Source: a bacterium (GTDB taxonomy: Bacteria > UBP15 > UBA6099 > JAJRTR01). From it: a stretch of 64,000 nt of DNA. Within the stretch, counting starts at the first letter, position 1; each line of letters starts with the position of its first letter. A program made the translations under genes and the position numbers. This document shows, piece by piece, positions 31,147 through 41,098 of the stretch. The notes under the pieces are model-generated. The model was not told where the DNA came from. It did not search any database and saw nothing but the letters and a program-made list of their open reading frames with translations. The stretch lies in assembly GCA_024278215.1 (NCBI GenBank), contig JAJRTR010000204.1:1-64000 (forward strand), in the 5' to 3' direction.

Positions 31147-33138
31147 TTACTTGCTGTTTGTCTCCGTCGGTCTGTAATCGCCCCCTGCATCGAGCACCCC
31201 GGTGATCCCTCCCTCCGACTTCAACTTATAACTGTTATAGACATTGAAATACGCGGCAGGTTGCTTTATCGCAATAAAGCCTATCGGATCATTATCGGAA
31301 TCGGCAATCGAAGTTCTGCCGCCGCTGCCGAGCACGAGCGGAGCGAACCCGTGGTATTTCAGCACAGCGCGTCCGGCGGCGGAAGCGCTCACTCGATAAC
31401 ATCGAATGCCGGACCGGTCCGCAACGACAAAGCCGTCACCTTCAATAAACGGGTTCATGTTGAAATCCGCGTACTTGTAGACCTCGAATCGTCCGATAAC
31501 ATTTTGTTTAACAAATCGTCTGCCGATGTCGCCGCCGGTATTGCCAGTACCGCCGAATGTATTCTTACAGGCATCGCTCCAGCAAACGATCCAACGAATG
31601 TAATATCTGTCGAGGGCGGCCGCAAGTTCACTTTCCGAATAGCTGCCTATATCTTTCCCGAGAAATACGCCATCGTGGAAATCGGCGTGATGATGCTTGA
31701 GAAAAAGATATGGATAGGGACCGCCGATGAACTCGCGTCCTGTGATGTCGGACAGCAGTGAGGGGAACTGGCTCTCGCTGTATTTGGGTGGCCTGCCGTC
31801 GCGGTCGTTCCAGCCGGAGTCCTCGAGCATGACGCGCCCGTTGGGTGTAGTCGCGTCGCGGAGATATTGCGCGAGTTGCCGTGTGTCGTCGTCCAGCCGC
31901 TTATCCGTCAGGCGGGTGAAGATAAGATAGGGCATCACGGAAACGGCAAGCAATACTGCAATTGCAACGGTCGCGGCGACAGTCTTCCGCGCCGCGCTGA
32001 TCCTGCCTGCCGCCATCTCACTGAGTGCGGCGACACCGGTCATAGCGGGGATTACGAGAAACCAGTCCATATACGCAATGTATCTCGTGGGATAGAACAA
32101 CGCGGTAAACCACCAGAATGAACCGAAGTATACCTCGCCCATGAATACGGCAACAACAAAGAAAAAGAATGAGGCGAGCGCTCGCTTTCCTGTCTGCCAC
32201 ATCCGGTATAAACCGAACATTCCAAACCAGAGAAGGAAGTTGCGAAGTATGGTATTCGGGACGGTAAGCACCAGTGATTCCGGGCCGGAAATCACCTTGT
32301 GCCCCATGATTTTAGAGAGAGTGAAGTAGTCCTTGAAAATGCGCAGTGGGTCATAACAAAGGCCGTGCGGCGCTTCGGCGAGTGCGACCCGGAACTTCAC
32401 GAGATCGAGAAATGGAATCAGCCAGAACGAATTCACCGCGAGTGTCAGCGCGGCTATAAGTATAAGGTGTACAAGGTATCTTATTTTCAACTTGCGCAGT
32501 TGACACAAGATGATTAAAAGGAACGGCACGCCCAGTATGACAAAAGCTGTTTTATGTGCAAGAAAACAAAGTGGAACCAGCACGTAAAGCTGCGGCAGCA
32601 CACGCCTGTCGTCGGCATCGAAGAGGCGGTAGAAAAGAGAAACGGCGTAGAACGACAGGTGAAAAACGATCAGACCTGCGGGCATCCCCAGCAGCATGAA
32701 TGTCACTGGAAGTCCGGTCCACCAATAGGCTGTAAGAACAATCATCGCAAGGTATCTTTTTGCGCCGACGACACCGAAATTCTTCAACCCGAAAAAGAAC
32801 ATGAACGGTGCCATCGCAACTGAGAACACTGTTGTCGCCAGCAGCACGATGTACTCGGGGACCGGTTGCAGCAGCACAGAAAGAAACTGGAGTATAACAT
32901 TGCTGTTCCATGTAAAATTGAGTGGATAGCCCGCCGAATAGCCCGTATCATATCCCCACATGTTATGGAACGCGGAAAAGAACTCGACCGCCCTGTGCTG
33001 CTGGTAGATCATCAGCGCGTAATCATTGTGCAGCAACGGCCCGGAAGCCGTCGCGCCAAGGTACAGGATCACCCCGAGGTGAACGGCCACAAAAAGGATT
33101 GCGAATCCCTTCAATATGTTTCCGAGTGTTTTATTCAT
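31147..33138 (-). CDS. Large polytopic membrane protein (glycosyltransferase/YfhO-like)
   Basis: 663 aa, multiple TM segments, C-terminal soluble part. Confidence 0.65.
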   Translation of the reverse strand: MNKTLGNILKGFAILFVAVHLGVILYLGATASGPLLHNDYALMIYQQHRAVEFFSAFHNMWGYDTGYSAGYPLNFTWNSNVILQFLSVLLQPVPEYIVLLATTVFSVAMAPFMFFFGLKNFGVVGAKRYLAMIVLTAYWWTGLPVTFMLLGMPAGLIVFHLSFYAVSLFYRLFDADDRRVLPQLYVLVPLCFLAHKTAFVILGVPFLLIILCQLRKLKIRYLVHLILIAALTLAVNSFWLIPFLDLVKFRVALAEAPHGLCYDPLRIFKDYFTLSKIMGHKVISGPESLVLTVPNTILRNFLLWFGMFGLYRMWQTGKRALASFFFFVVAVFMGEVYFGSFWWFTALFYPTRYIAYMDWFLVIPAMTGVAALSEMAAGRISAARKTVAATVAIAVLLAVSVMPYLIFTRLTDKRLDDDTRQLAQYLRDATTPNGRVMLEDSGWNDRDGRPPKYSESQFPSLLSDITGREFIGGPYPYLFLKHHHADFHDGVFLGKDIGSYSESELAAALDRYYIRWIVCWSDACKNTFGGTGNTGGDIGRRFVKQNVIGRFEVYKYADFNMNPFIEGDGFVVADRSGIRCYRVSASAAGRAVLKYHGFAPLVLGSGGRTSIADSDNDPIGFIAIKQPAAYFNVYNSYKLKSEGGITGVLDAGGDYRPTETNSK

Positions 33139-34843
33139 TATCTCCGGACAGTTCCTGCGACATGCTTTGTATATATGTCACGCACGAGTCGTCTCCGTCG
33201 CACCCCTTTATCAGCGCGTCGATTATTCCCGCCTCTTTATCCCGGTCGTATCCGCTCAATGCGATTTGCGCAGTTCCGGTTGCGAAGTCATCAGACATAA
33301 TAAGTTTTGCAGCCTTTTCGTAGTCGAAATAACTGTTGACGAACAGATCGAAAAGAAGGGCATCCTTATAACCTGCGTCTTTCAGGCGGTATGCTCTCGC
33401 GTTCACACCGCCCGCGGATGATGCCGCGTCCACCATTCGCGCATGTGCCGCCAGCCATGCCGATATTCTTTCGAGCATCGCCTTTTTACCCGTGTCCTTT
33501 ATTCTTCCCTTCAGCAGTTCCGGTTCACAGTCACGCGGCTCCCTCATGCTGCAATTGTTGAAAACCCACACTCTTTTGCCCATCAGGAACGCTTCTTTCA
33601 GGTTGAACAATTCGTCCTTCACGGCAGCTGCTTCGTTCAACCCCCTGAAATGCGGTCCAAGATCGAGCAGAAGGGCATCGCTCTTCCCGCCGGGGACTCG
33701 CTTTACCGATTTGTTTATACCGGCGTCGTGAAGATAATGTTCAATAAGTGACGTGTCCGCATTCAATGCCGCATCCATGAAAACATAAGAATCCGATTGT
33801 TTGAATTTCGTGGAAGTTTCCGCCGCAAAAACCGATGCAACCGCATCGTTGCTCTCCCGTCGGAGCGATATTGCCGCGACCTGAAAAGTCGTCAGAGCGC
33901 CGAGAACTACCGTCGCGAAAACAAACAGCACCACACCGGCCACAATACGTCCGCCGCCACGGCCCGGCCGGAGCAGCATAACAACTCCTGAAATCAGCGC
34001 GAGTCCTATGAACATCTCAACCGCAACGGCCGTTTGTATCGAGCCGATCGCGGCTTCCGGTTCGGGCAGCAATATGCCCGGCGACAACCCCGCGCCGACG
34101 CCTGTAAAAGCCTTCAGCCATATAAGCAGTCCGGGAATAAAATAGAGAAAAACTTTCAGGAACGCTTTGAGCCCCGCCGCGGATACTTTCCCTCGCCGCC
34201 TGTATTTCAATATGAAAAGAATCGACGCCTGCGACAGATAAAGCGGCAATGCGAAACGGACCGTATAGAGCGCGAGAATTGTAAAGATGAAATACAGTTT
34301 GGAATACTTTTCCGCGCCGAAAGCGAAAACGAATAAAAAAAACAGCATCGAAAAAGCCGCGAGACACAAACCCAGCGGTGCCGGATCGGCGGAAAGTACA
34401 TAAGCCTTCGCCGCCGGTAGAAATATTATTATCAGAAGAGCCGCAGAAACGCCCCGGATAATCCAGGATGATTTCGAATAACTCTTTTCATTTTCAGCGT
34501 CGGCAGTAAACAACCCGACGATTTTCAGACACGCGAAAAACGCGGCGCTCAGAAGAAGCGGCGAAATCAATTGCAATATGTGAAGGTCCGAAGCCTTTCC
34601 GGTGAATACCAGAAAGTGCGCTGGAAGATAATAAAGAGGCATTCTGCCTTCGATTGCAGAGAGCAGGAACGTGATGGAGAAATAATTATTCGCGAAAATA
34701 AATGTCTGTGCTCCGGCTGGTGTAACCGCGTGGCTTTCGGGATAAAGAAGGAAAATCGACACGCAGAATAAAGCGGACATAACTATACAGGACCATAATC
34801 CGCCCCGTTTCCATATAGTTGTTTCAGTGCTTCGCTCGTCCAC
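33131..34843 (-). CDS. Large polytopic membrane protein
   Basis: 570 aa; start overlaps preceding gene, consistent with an operon. Confidence 0.65.
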   Translation of the reverse strand: MDERSTETTIWKRGGLWSCIVMSALFCVSIFLLYPESHAVTPAGAQTFIFANNYFSITFLLSAIEGRMPLYYLPAHFLVFTGKASDLHILQLISPLLLSAAFFACLKIVGLFTADAENEKSYSKSSWIIRGVSAALLIIIFLPAAKAYVLSADPAPLGLCLAAFSMLFFLFVFAFGAEKYSKLYFIFTILALYTVRFALPLYLSQASILFILKYRRRGKVSAAGLKAFLKVFLYFIPGLLIWLKAFTGVGAGLSPGILLPEPEAAIGSIQTAVAVEMFIGLALISGVVMLLRPGRGGGRIVAGVVLFVFATVVLGALTTFQVAAISLRRESNDAVASVFAAETSTKFKQSDSYVFMDAALNADTSLIEHYLHDAGINKSVKRVPGGKSDALLLDLGPHFRGLNEAAAVKDELFNLKEAFLMGKRVWVFNNCSMREPRDCEPELLKGRIKDTGKKAMLERISAWLAAHARMVDAASSAGGVNARAYRLKDAGYKDALLFDLFVNSYFDYEKAAKLIMSDDFATGTAQIALSGYDRDKEAGIIDALIKGCDGDDSCVTYIQSMSQELSGDNE

Positions 34844-34844
34844 T

Positions 34845-36221
34845 TTACTTTTTTCTCAGTGCATATACTCTGCCGTCGAGACTACCGATAACGACAATGC
34901 CGGCGCCGACCGCGGGTGAAGATTCGTCGATGTCCCAGCCGGTGAGAAAACGCCATTGCTCTTCACCGGTCTGTAAATCAATCGAATGGAGGAAACCGTA
35001 GTGGCACCCGACGTAAACAGTGCCGTCCACAATAGCAGGCGACGACTCGAACGGTCCGCCGCCGCCATAGACCCATCTTGTTTTGCCGTCGACGGCGGAC
35101 AGTCCGAAAAGGCGGCCCGACATCGTGCCGATAACAATCGTTTTCCCGGTGCCCGCCGCCGAAGACTGGATGCTGCCGCCAAGGTTTTTCTCCCACAACT
35201 TGTGTCCGAACCCTGCGTCCAGCGCAACGAAAATGCCTTCCTTGCCACCTGCATACACCGCGCCGTCAAGCACCAGCGGCATGCCCTCTATCCCGCCGCC
35301 GACTTCGTAGCTCCACGCGAGTTTGCCGGTTTCGACATCCACAGAATAGAGTGTGCCGCTGTTGCAGCCGAAATATACCCTGCCCGAAGCGAACGCCGGT
35401 GAAGACTCGACCGGTCCGTTCGTGGCGAATGCCCATAGTTGCTTTCCGCTCGACGCACCCACCGCCAGAAATTGTGAGTTGTCGGCCCCTATATAGATAA
35501 CGCCCGACGCCATAACAGGAGAAGACTCCGCCCATCGTATGTTGAGAAACCATTTCTGCTCGCCGTCCTCCGTGCTCAGCGCGTGAAGTCCGTCATGCGA
35601 GGCCACATAAACGACATCACCCGTCACCAGCGGCTTTGTCTCCACATCTCCGCCGACCCCCACACTCCACAGCACTTCGCCGGTTCCGGCGTCGAGTTTG
35701 TAAAGCATGTCCGCGTTGTTGCCGATATATACAGAGCCGGACGCTATCGCAGGCGTGCCGATCACAGGCGCTCCCGTATCGTATATCCATGCGACGTCGC
35801 TTTTCAGCATCTTACCGGTGGTTCGAAACGCCTCGACAAGCGCCTTCTTCCCCATTTTTCCGCGATGGATATAGAAATCCGGTTCGAGCGACACCACCGC
35901 GCCGAGCATCGACACCGCGCCGGACGTGTCACCGCCCAGCAACAGCTCATAAGCCCTGCGGTGCAATGTGCGATCTGCAAGATGCAAGCCGCCCCACAGA
36001 AGCAACACTACAGCGGGCCACACGAGTTTCCTCAATAATCTCAACGTGGTTGCCGTCCTTTCGTCCGTCATGCCGGCGCATATGGTAATATCCTGAACCG
36101 GCAATTCTTGAACTGCTATATGGCCTGTGATAGACTTTAATATATTATTCCAGAAGCAGCGTGGTTTTTCCATGTCCGGCTGTTTGAAATGAAGACCGTA
36201 ATAAAAAATGTGAGGCGGCAA
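34845..36221 (-). CDS. PQQ-like (BamB-like) beta-propeller protein; start possibly internal
   Basis: Repeats such as GTPAIASGSVYIGNNADMLYKLDAGTGEVLWSVGVGGDVETKPLVTGDVVYVASHDGLHALSTEDGEQKW. Confidence 0.85.
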   Translation of the reverse strand: MPPHIFYYGLHFKQPDMEKPRCFWNNILKSITGHIAVQELPVQDITICAGMTDERTATTLRLLRKLVWPAVVLLLWGGLHLADRTLHRRAYELLLGGDTSGAVSMLGAVVSLEPDFYIHRGKMGKKALVEAFRTTGKMLKSDVAWIYDTGAPVIGTPAIASGSVYIGNNADMLYKLDAGTGEVLWSVGVGGDVETKPLVTGDVVYVASHDGLHALSTEDGEQKWFLNIRWAESSPVMASGVIYIGADNSQFLAVGASSGKQLWAFATNGPVESSPAFASGRVYFGCNSGTLYSVDVETGKLAWSYEVGGGIEGMPLVLDGAVYAGGKEGIFVALDAGFGHKLWEKNLGGSIQSSAAGTGKTIVIGTMSGRLFGLSAVDGKTRWVYGGGGPFESSPAIVDGTVYVGCHYGFLHSIDLQTGEEQWRFLTGWDIDESSPAVGAGIVVIGSLDGRVYALRKK

Positions 36222-36286
36222 AGCACCGAAAGAGCAAATCCGCCGGATAAATGTGGCCGACGACTATAAGGGCCGCGAGGTAGAAA

Positions 36287-39013
36287 GTGCCTGAACAGTT
36301 TCCATTTATTTACATAATTCATCTTATTATCAGGATCATTTCCGCGCTGCCCGGCGCGGCGGACACGGCATTCGACCACATCGGCACATATTTTTTCCTT
36401 GCGTTTTTTGTACCGTCCTTTGTCATCATTGTAACCCTTGTCATATATTTTATAGTCTATTTTCTCATTGTCGTATTCGTCGCGTGGCTTATGAGCGCTA
36501 CCTCGGCACTCGCGGGAATACCGGTGTATCTGAAAATCCCGGCCGGTGTTATCATTGCCGCGATCACGTTTATTGCAGTCCGATGGTTGAAGCGGCGCAG
36601 ACCGTCGGGCGATGTTGCAGTCCTGCACAAGCTCGACGCCTCGAACAGCGAAAAGTTCGGCGAAAAAGCAGCCTCGCTCGGCAGACTGGCGGCATCCGGT
36701 TTACAGGTGCCGTTCGGCTACGCGCTTTCCGGAGCTTTTTTCGCGCGCTATATGAAAAAGAACGATGTAGAAGCACCGCCCGGCAACCTTTCGGGCGATG
36801 AACTTGAAGAGGCGCTCGTCAGGAACGCGCGCAGGATCATGAACGGCAAGTTCGGAGTCGTCGACAGTGTAAGATTGCGGCTGGTGTACACGGCGCTCAC
36901 TATTCGCTGGGGACTGGACGCGGCGTTCATTGTCAGATCGTCGTTCAGCGGTGAAGATGTCGCCGGCAAACTTTCACCGGGCCAGTATAAATCCTATGGC
37001 TCGCGCAATTCTTTCCGCTCTTTCCAGCAGGCTGTCCGCGACTGCTGGCGCTCATTCTACAACATAACAGCACATGAATATCGAACACGGATGAAGATAG
37101 CGCACGAACCTTTCCTGCCGGTGGTCGCGCAGGGCCAGTTGAAGTCCGAATTGCTCGGCACAGCGGCGGCAGCGGACCCAGCCCGCGGGTTCAGAGAAAA
37201 AGTCGTCGTGGATTTCGCCGCACCGCCTGAAGAAGATTCCTACCTGGTGACGGAGCAGGGTGACGCGGAAACGATTGTCGCGGATATGGCGCTGTCGTAT
37301 CCCGAACCGCCTGCCGACGAGCGCCTTCCCTTCCTGCCGCGACTCGCCGCCGATATGCGCACTCTGTCGAACGCAATGGAAACAACGCCGGTCGTCGAAT
37401 GGGCGTGGGCGAAGGGCCGTCTGTACTATCTTCAGGCCCGGCCACTCGCGGGACTGCCGGTTGTGAAAACTTATATCGCCGCGGGCATGGTAGACGTCAC
37501 TCCCGAACCGCTCACTCCGATGACAATCTCGCTTATTGAAAAGGTACGCACACTGGACTCCTTTATCACTGGACCTGTCGGAGAATACATGAAGATTTCC
37601 GGTCATAAAGACATCCTGCAGGTGATAAACAGCCGCATTTACGCGGATTTCGACGCGCTCGAAGAACTCGCCGGAGAAATGACTATCGATCCGCGCGATT
37701 TCAAAAAACTGTTCGACTTCTGTACCCGCAAAGCGGATAAGATCAATAAATATCTTGAAACACTGGACGGGATTCTCGGGGAGTTCGACAAATTCGATAT
37801 AAAAGCAGCCGGAATTGCGCAACTGCATAACTGGATAATTGAACTCAACGAGGAGATACAGGGACGGGGAGCGGGTTTCCAGGCATCCGCCGCGCACCTC
37901 ACGCAACTTTTCTCAACTTTTTTCGAACAAACTGTGAAACGCGCCGGGGTCCCTGCGAGCCGGATACACTCGCTGCCGGTATATGAAGAAGGATGTGTCG
38001 CCGCGAAACGAATGTCCGCCCTGCACGAGCTCGAGGCGGCGGTGGCGGAGGAAGCGGGTCTGTACGACATCGACAGGATACCCGTCGAGGGAGGCCGGGC
38101 GGCGGCGCTGCTCGCGGACTATGTCCGCGAATTCGGCTATCTCGGGCCCGGCGATGAGATAGACATCGCTGTGCCGAGGATCGAAGAGGAACAAACGGAA
38201 TTCATACACAGACTCGCCGCAGGCGGCGGCACGGGACCGGCGGGCGACGCACCGACAGAATCGGGCGGCGGAAAAGTCAATGCTTTTGCCATCTGGAAAC
38301 TCCTGCGAACATCCGGCGGCCAGAATTTCATCCCATGGGACGTGCCGGTTGTCGGCTTCCTGCACAAGTGGTTCAGGACATACGCGACGATCCGAGAAGA
38401 AACGAGATACAGGCTGCTGCGGGGTTGGAGCCTGCTCAGGCTCATGTTGCTCGAACTCGCCTCGCGCGAACCGCTCGCATCCGTTCTGCCCGAACCGGGT
38501 GACATCTTTTTCCTGACCGAAAGCGAACTCGCCGACGCGATAAACGGAGATGTCGACGCTGAAACTCTTAACAGGCGCAAACAGAAATTTTCGTCGGACA
38601 AAGAAAAATATCGAAGTCCTGTCATTCATGTCGGCGAATCGGGTGAAATAATAATCGAAGAAGAGATCGACACAAAAGACATAAAAGGGCGTGTGTTCCG
38701 GGGCAGAGCCGCGAGTTCGGGAACAGCTACGGGGACAGCCAGGTGGATAAGCCATCCCGATGACGCGCAGAAAGTCAAGGAAGGCGACATCGCGGTAGTC
38801 GACGTGTGCAGCCCTTGGATGTCGGTGCTGCTTGCCAGGGCTTCGGGAGTCGCGGCTTGCAGTGGAGGCGTGGTGTCGCACCTGGCGCTGGCCGCACGCG
38901 AATACGGCAGGCCGATGGTGGTGTCGGTGTTCGAACTCGCCGACATCAGCGTCGACGGCGTCACGATGGAAATAAATGCCGAAACGGGCACTGTGAAGAT
39001 TCTGGAAGGATAG
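36287..39013 (+). CDS. Membrane-anchored PEP synthase / rifampin-phosphotransferase-like protein
   Basis: N-terminal ~100 aa TM segments, then ATP-grasp LDASNSEKFGEKAASLGRLAASGLQVPFGYAL...FIVRSSFSGEDVAGKLSPGQYKSYG...AVRDCWRSFYNITAHEYR, and swivel/His domain GVAACSGGVVSHLALAAREYGRPMVV. Confidence 0.8.
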   Translation: MPEQFPFIYIIHLIIRIISALPGAADTAFDHIGTYFFLAFFVPSFVIIVTLVIYFIVYFLIVVFVAWLMSATSALAGIPVYLKIPAGVIIAAITFIAVRWLKRRRPSGDVAVLHKLDASNSEKFGEKAASLGRLAASGLQVPFGYALSGAFFARYMKKNDVEAPPGNLSGDELEEALVRNARRIMNGKFGVVDSVRLRLVYTALTIRWGLDAAFIVRSSFSGEDVAGKLSPGQYKSYGSRNSFRSFQQAVRDCWRSFYNITAHEYRTRMKIAHEPFLPVVAQGQLKSELLGTAAAADPARGFREKVVVDFAAPPEEDSYLVTEQGDAETIVADMALSYPEPPADERLPFLPRLAADMRTLSNAMETTPVVEWAWAKGRLYYLQARPLAGLPVVKTYIAAGMVDVTPEPLTPMTISLIEKVRTLDSFITGPVGEYMKISGHKDILQVINSRIYADFDALEELAGEMTIDPRDFKKLFDFCTRKADKINKYLETLDGILGEFDKFDIKAAGIAQLHNWIIELNEEIQGRGAGFQASAAHLTQLFSTFFEQTVKRAGVPASRIHSLPVYEEGCVAAKRMSALHELEAAVAEEAGLYDIDRIPVEGGRAAALLADYVREFGYLGPGDEIDIAVPRIEEEQTEFIHRLAAGGGTGPAGDAPTESGGGKVNAFAIWKLLRTSGGQNFIPWDVPVVGFLHKWFRTYATIREETRYRLLRGWSLLRLMLLELASREPLASVLPEPGDIFFLTESELADAINGDVDAETLNRRKQKFSSDKEKYRSPVIHVGESGEIIIEEEIDTKDIKGRVFRGRAASSGTATGTARWISHPDDAQKVKEGDIAVVDVCSPWMSVLLARASGVAACSGGVVSHLALAAREYGRPMVVSVFELADISVDGVTMEINAETGTVKILEG

Positions 39014-39015
39014 TT

Positions 39016-39978
39016 TTGACTCAACTCATACTGCACATTATGAGATTCTGTTTCGAGGCCGTTGTGATCTTCGGCTTCAATTATGTCATGATCGCCGGGA
39101 TCAGAGACATACTATATTTTCTGCTGCCCATCGGCCCTCCGGGTAAAAAGAAATATCCTTCGATATCGTGGGCGGAGTTCCTCAAGCCAACCGTCATCTA
39201 TCGAATAGTTTTCTGGGGCCTGTTTGTGCTTGCGATGCTGCTCCTGTTCAGATTCTTCGTTCATTTCGTAATATTCGTACTCGTTTCATATTTCCTCTTT
39301 ACCGCCGCGGAGCGCAGGCGGCTTGCACCCGGCCCGCTCGTTCTGCTCACTTCGCTCCTGATAATGGCGATCACATTATTCCTGATCAACAGCCAGCCGG
39401 TGCTTCTGATGATCGAAAACCATCTTTCCGTCGACCTGTGGGTATACAATGCGGGCAACTCGCTGATCGACTCGATGATCTCAGCCGGTCTCAAGCTGGG
39501 AATCGACACATCGGGCATCGAACGTCTGGCCGCTGTTGTGCCTGTGGTACAGAAGCACCTCGTCGGTATACTTTATATCTCGATATATCTCCTGTCTCTC
39601 GTTGTCACGGGAAGCCTCGTGAAGGTCATTCTTCCGTGGTCGAAATTCAAGCTGCCGGAATTCCACGAGATACCACCGGTGAAAATGTTTCCGCTCGTTA
39701 CCGCCGCCTGCCTGATTACTGCTCATTATATGAAAGCCCCGGAACTGGTCTTTGTCGCACTCGCCATATATTATTTCTGGGGAATCAACTTCCTGTTCCA
39801 CCTCATCGGCGGCGCGCACTGGCTGCTGTTCCTGATAGCAGTCGCCGCAGGCAGCCTGAACGCAGTCGTCATCCCGGTTTTTATCATCATCGGCATACTC
39901 GACAACCTCTTCGACTTCCGCAGGATTCTCCGCATGATCGGTGTCGGCAAAGCCGTCAACACGACATTTACCGATTGA
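39016..39978 (+). CDS. Polytopic membrane protein (start TTG 39016 or ATG 39040)
   Basis: Hydrophobic ORF immediately after 39013; upstream part of the track ORF (38806-) overlaps the preceding CDS. Confidence 0.65.
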   Translation: MTQLILHIMRFCFEAVVIFGFNYVMIAGIRDILYFLLPIGPPGKKKYPSISWAEFLKPTVIYRIVFWGLFVLAMLLLFRFFVHFVIFVLVSYFLFTAAERRRLAPGPLVLLTSLLIMAITLFLINSQPVLLMIENHLSVDLWVYNAGNSLIDSMISAGLKLGIDTSGIERLAAVVPVVQKHLVGILYISIYLLSLVVTGSLVKVILPWSKFKLPEFHEIPPVKMFPLVTAACLITAHYMKAPELVFVALAIYYFWGINFLFHLIGGAHWLLFLIAVAAGSLNAVVIPVFIIIGILDNLFDFRRILRMIGVGKAVNTTFTD

Positions 39979-40007
39979 CACATCACCAGCGTAAAACGGC
40001 ATATGTT

Positions 40008-40036
40008 CCGGATTGTTTTGTGAGAAATCCGGGATA
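40008..40036. repeat. Family D short palindromic repeat (CCGGATTGTTTTGTGAGAAATCCGGG)
   Basis: Hairpin-forming; similar to 1904 and 51239. Confidence 0.5.
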
Positions 40037-40110
40037 ATATACGGACATATACACTTATTTCCGATTGCAATAACAACAATGACCGAATGGGAGATGAGGT
40101 TGCTTGTTTG

Positions 40111-40872
40111 TTATTCCTTAAAGTAAATAACAACTTTACGATTGTTACCGTTGCCTTCACTGGAAGTTCTTATGTTTTTGAAATTAGACAGGGCGAGATG
40201 GACAATCCGGCGGTCCTGTGGTGTCATGGGAGCGAGCGACTCGCTCTTTTTTGATTTCACGACTTTGCGGGCGACGTTGCGCGAGAGTTGCTTGATGCTT
40301 TTTTCGCGGCGGCTGCGGTAGTCGCCGACATTGATAATGATTTTCTTTTTATTGCCGAGCTTTTTACCCATGATGACATTTGTGATGTACTGGATGCTGT
40401 CGAGAGTCTGGCCGAATTTGCCGATTACAACGCCCGAGTCTTTGCCGCTGATGTCGACATAGATATCGCGCTCGCCTTCATTGACTTCGATATCGCATTT
40501 GACTTTAAGGTGTAGAAAAAGTTGCCGGAGGAATCCCTCGATCTGGTCTTCAGGCGGATCGTCCATGTTGAAATGATGGCTGGTAGGGAGCGGCAATTCA
40601 TCGTCTTGCGATGTTTCCTTCCTGTAATTGCCGGTTTCTTCAGTCTTATCATCTTCTATCTGAGCAGGTGAAGGTTCCTTGTCTGATTCCGGCGGTTCTT
40701 TGAGAGTGACCCGCAGTTTGCAATTCCGCGAGCCGAGCAGTCCGCCGAGAAATCCCTCACGGCCTTCGTCGATCACTTCGACTTCGACTTCATCTTCCTT
40801 CGCTTCAAGTTTATCGAGCGCTGCTGCCAGCGCATCTTCTTTTGTCTTGCCTTCCTGAATAACTTCGTTCAT
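40111..40872 (-). CDS. jag: Jag/KhpB RNA-binding protein (Jag_N, KH, R3H)
   Basis: VIQEGKTKEDALAAALDKLEAKEDEVEVEVIDEGREGFLGGLLGSRNCKLRV...GKDSGVVIGKFGQTLDSIQYITNVI...PMTPQDRRIVHLALSNF. Confidence 0.92.
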   Translation of the reverse strand: MNEVIQEGKTKEDALAAALDKLEAKEDEVEVEVIDEGREGFLGGLLGSRNCKLRVTLKEPPESDKEPSPAQIEDDKTEETGNYRKETSQDDELPLPTSHHFNMDDPPEDQIEGFLRQLFLHLKVKCDIEVNEGERDIYVDISGKDSGVVIGKFGQTLDSIQYITNVIMGKKLGNKKKIIINVGDYRSRREKSIKQLSRNVARKVVKSKKSESLAPMTPQDRRIVHLALSNFKNIRTSSEGNGNNRKVVIYFKE

Positions 40873-41098
40873 AATCAGCCACCTGGTTCATGTCGTATTT
40901 CACCGCATTCCCGCTGTTTATTCCCCAAAAGAAAATCAGCAACCTATAATTATGGCCGCGCCGCCAGCGATTGCCGTTTTACAACAGGAATGTCCTGAGT
41001 ATATCATTTTAACTTCTATATACAAGCCGAAATGCGGCGATATGTCTCTGTGAAATCCGGTGCGGCGCCTGTCCGGGTTCTGCCGGCGCGGTGCCTGT

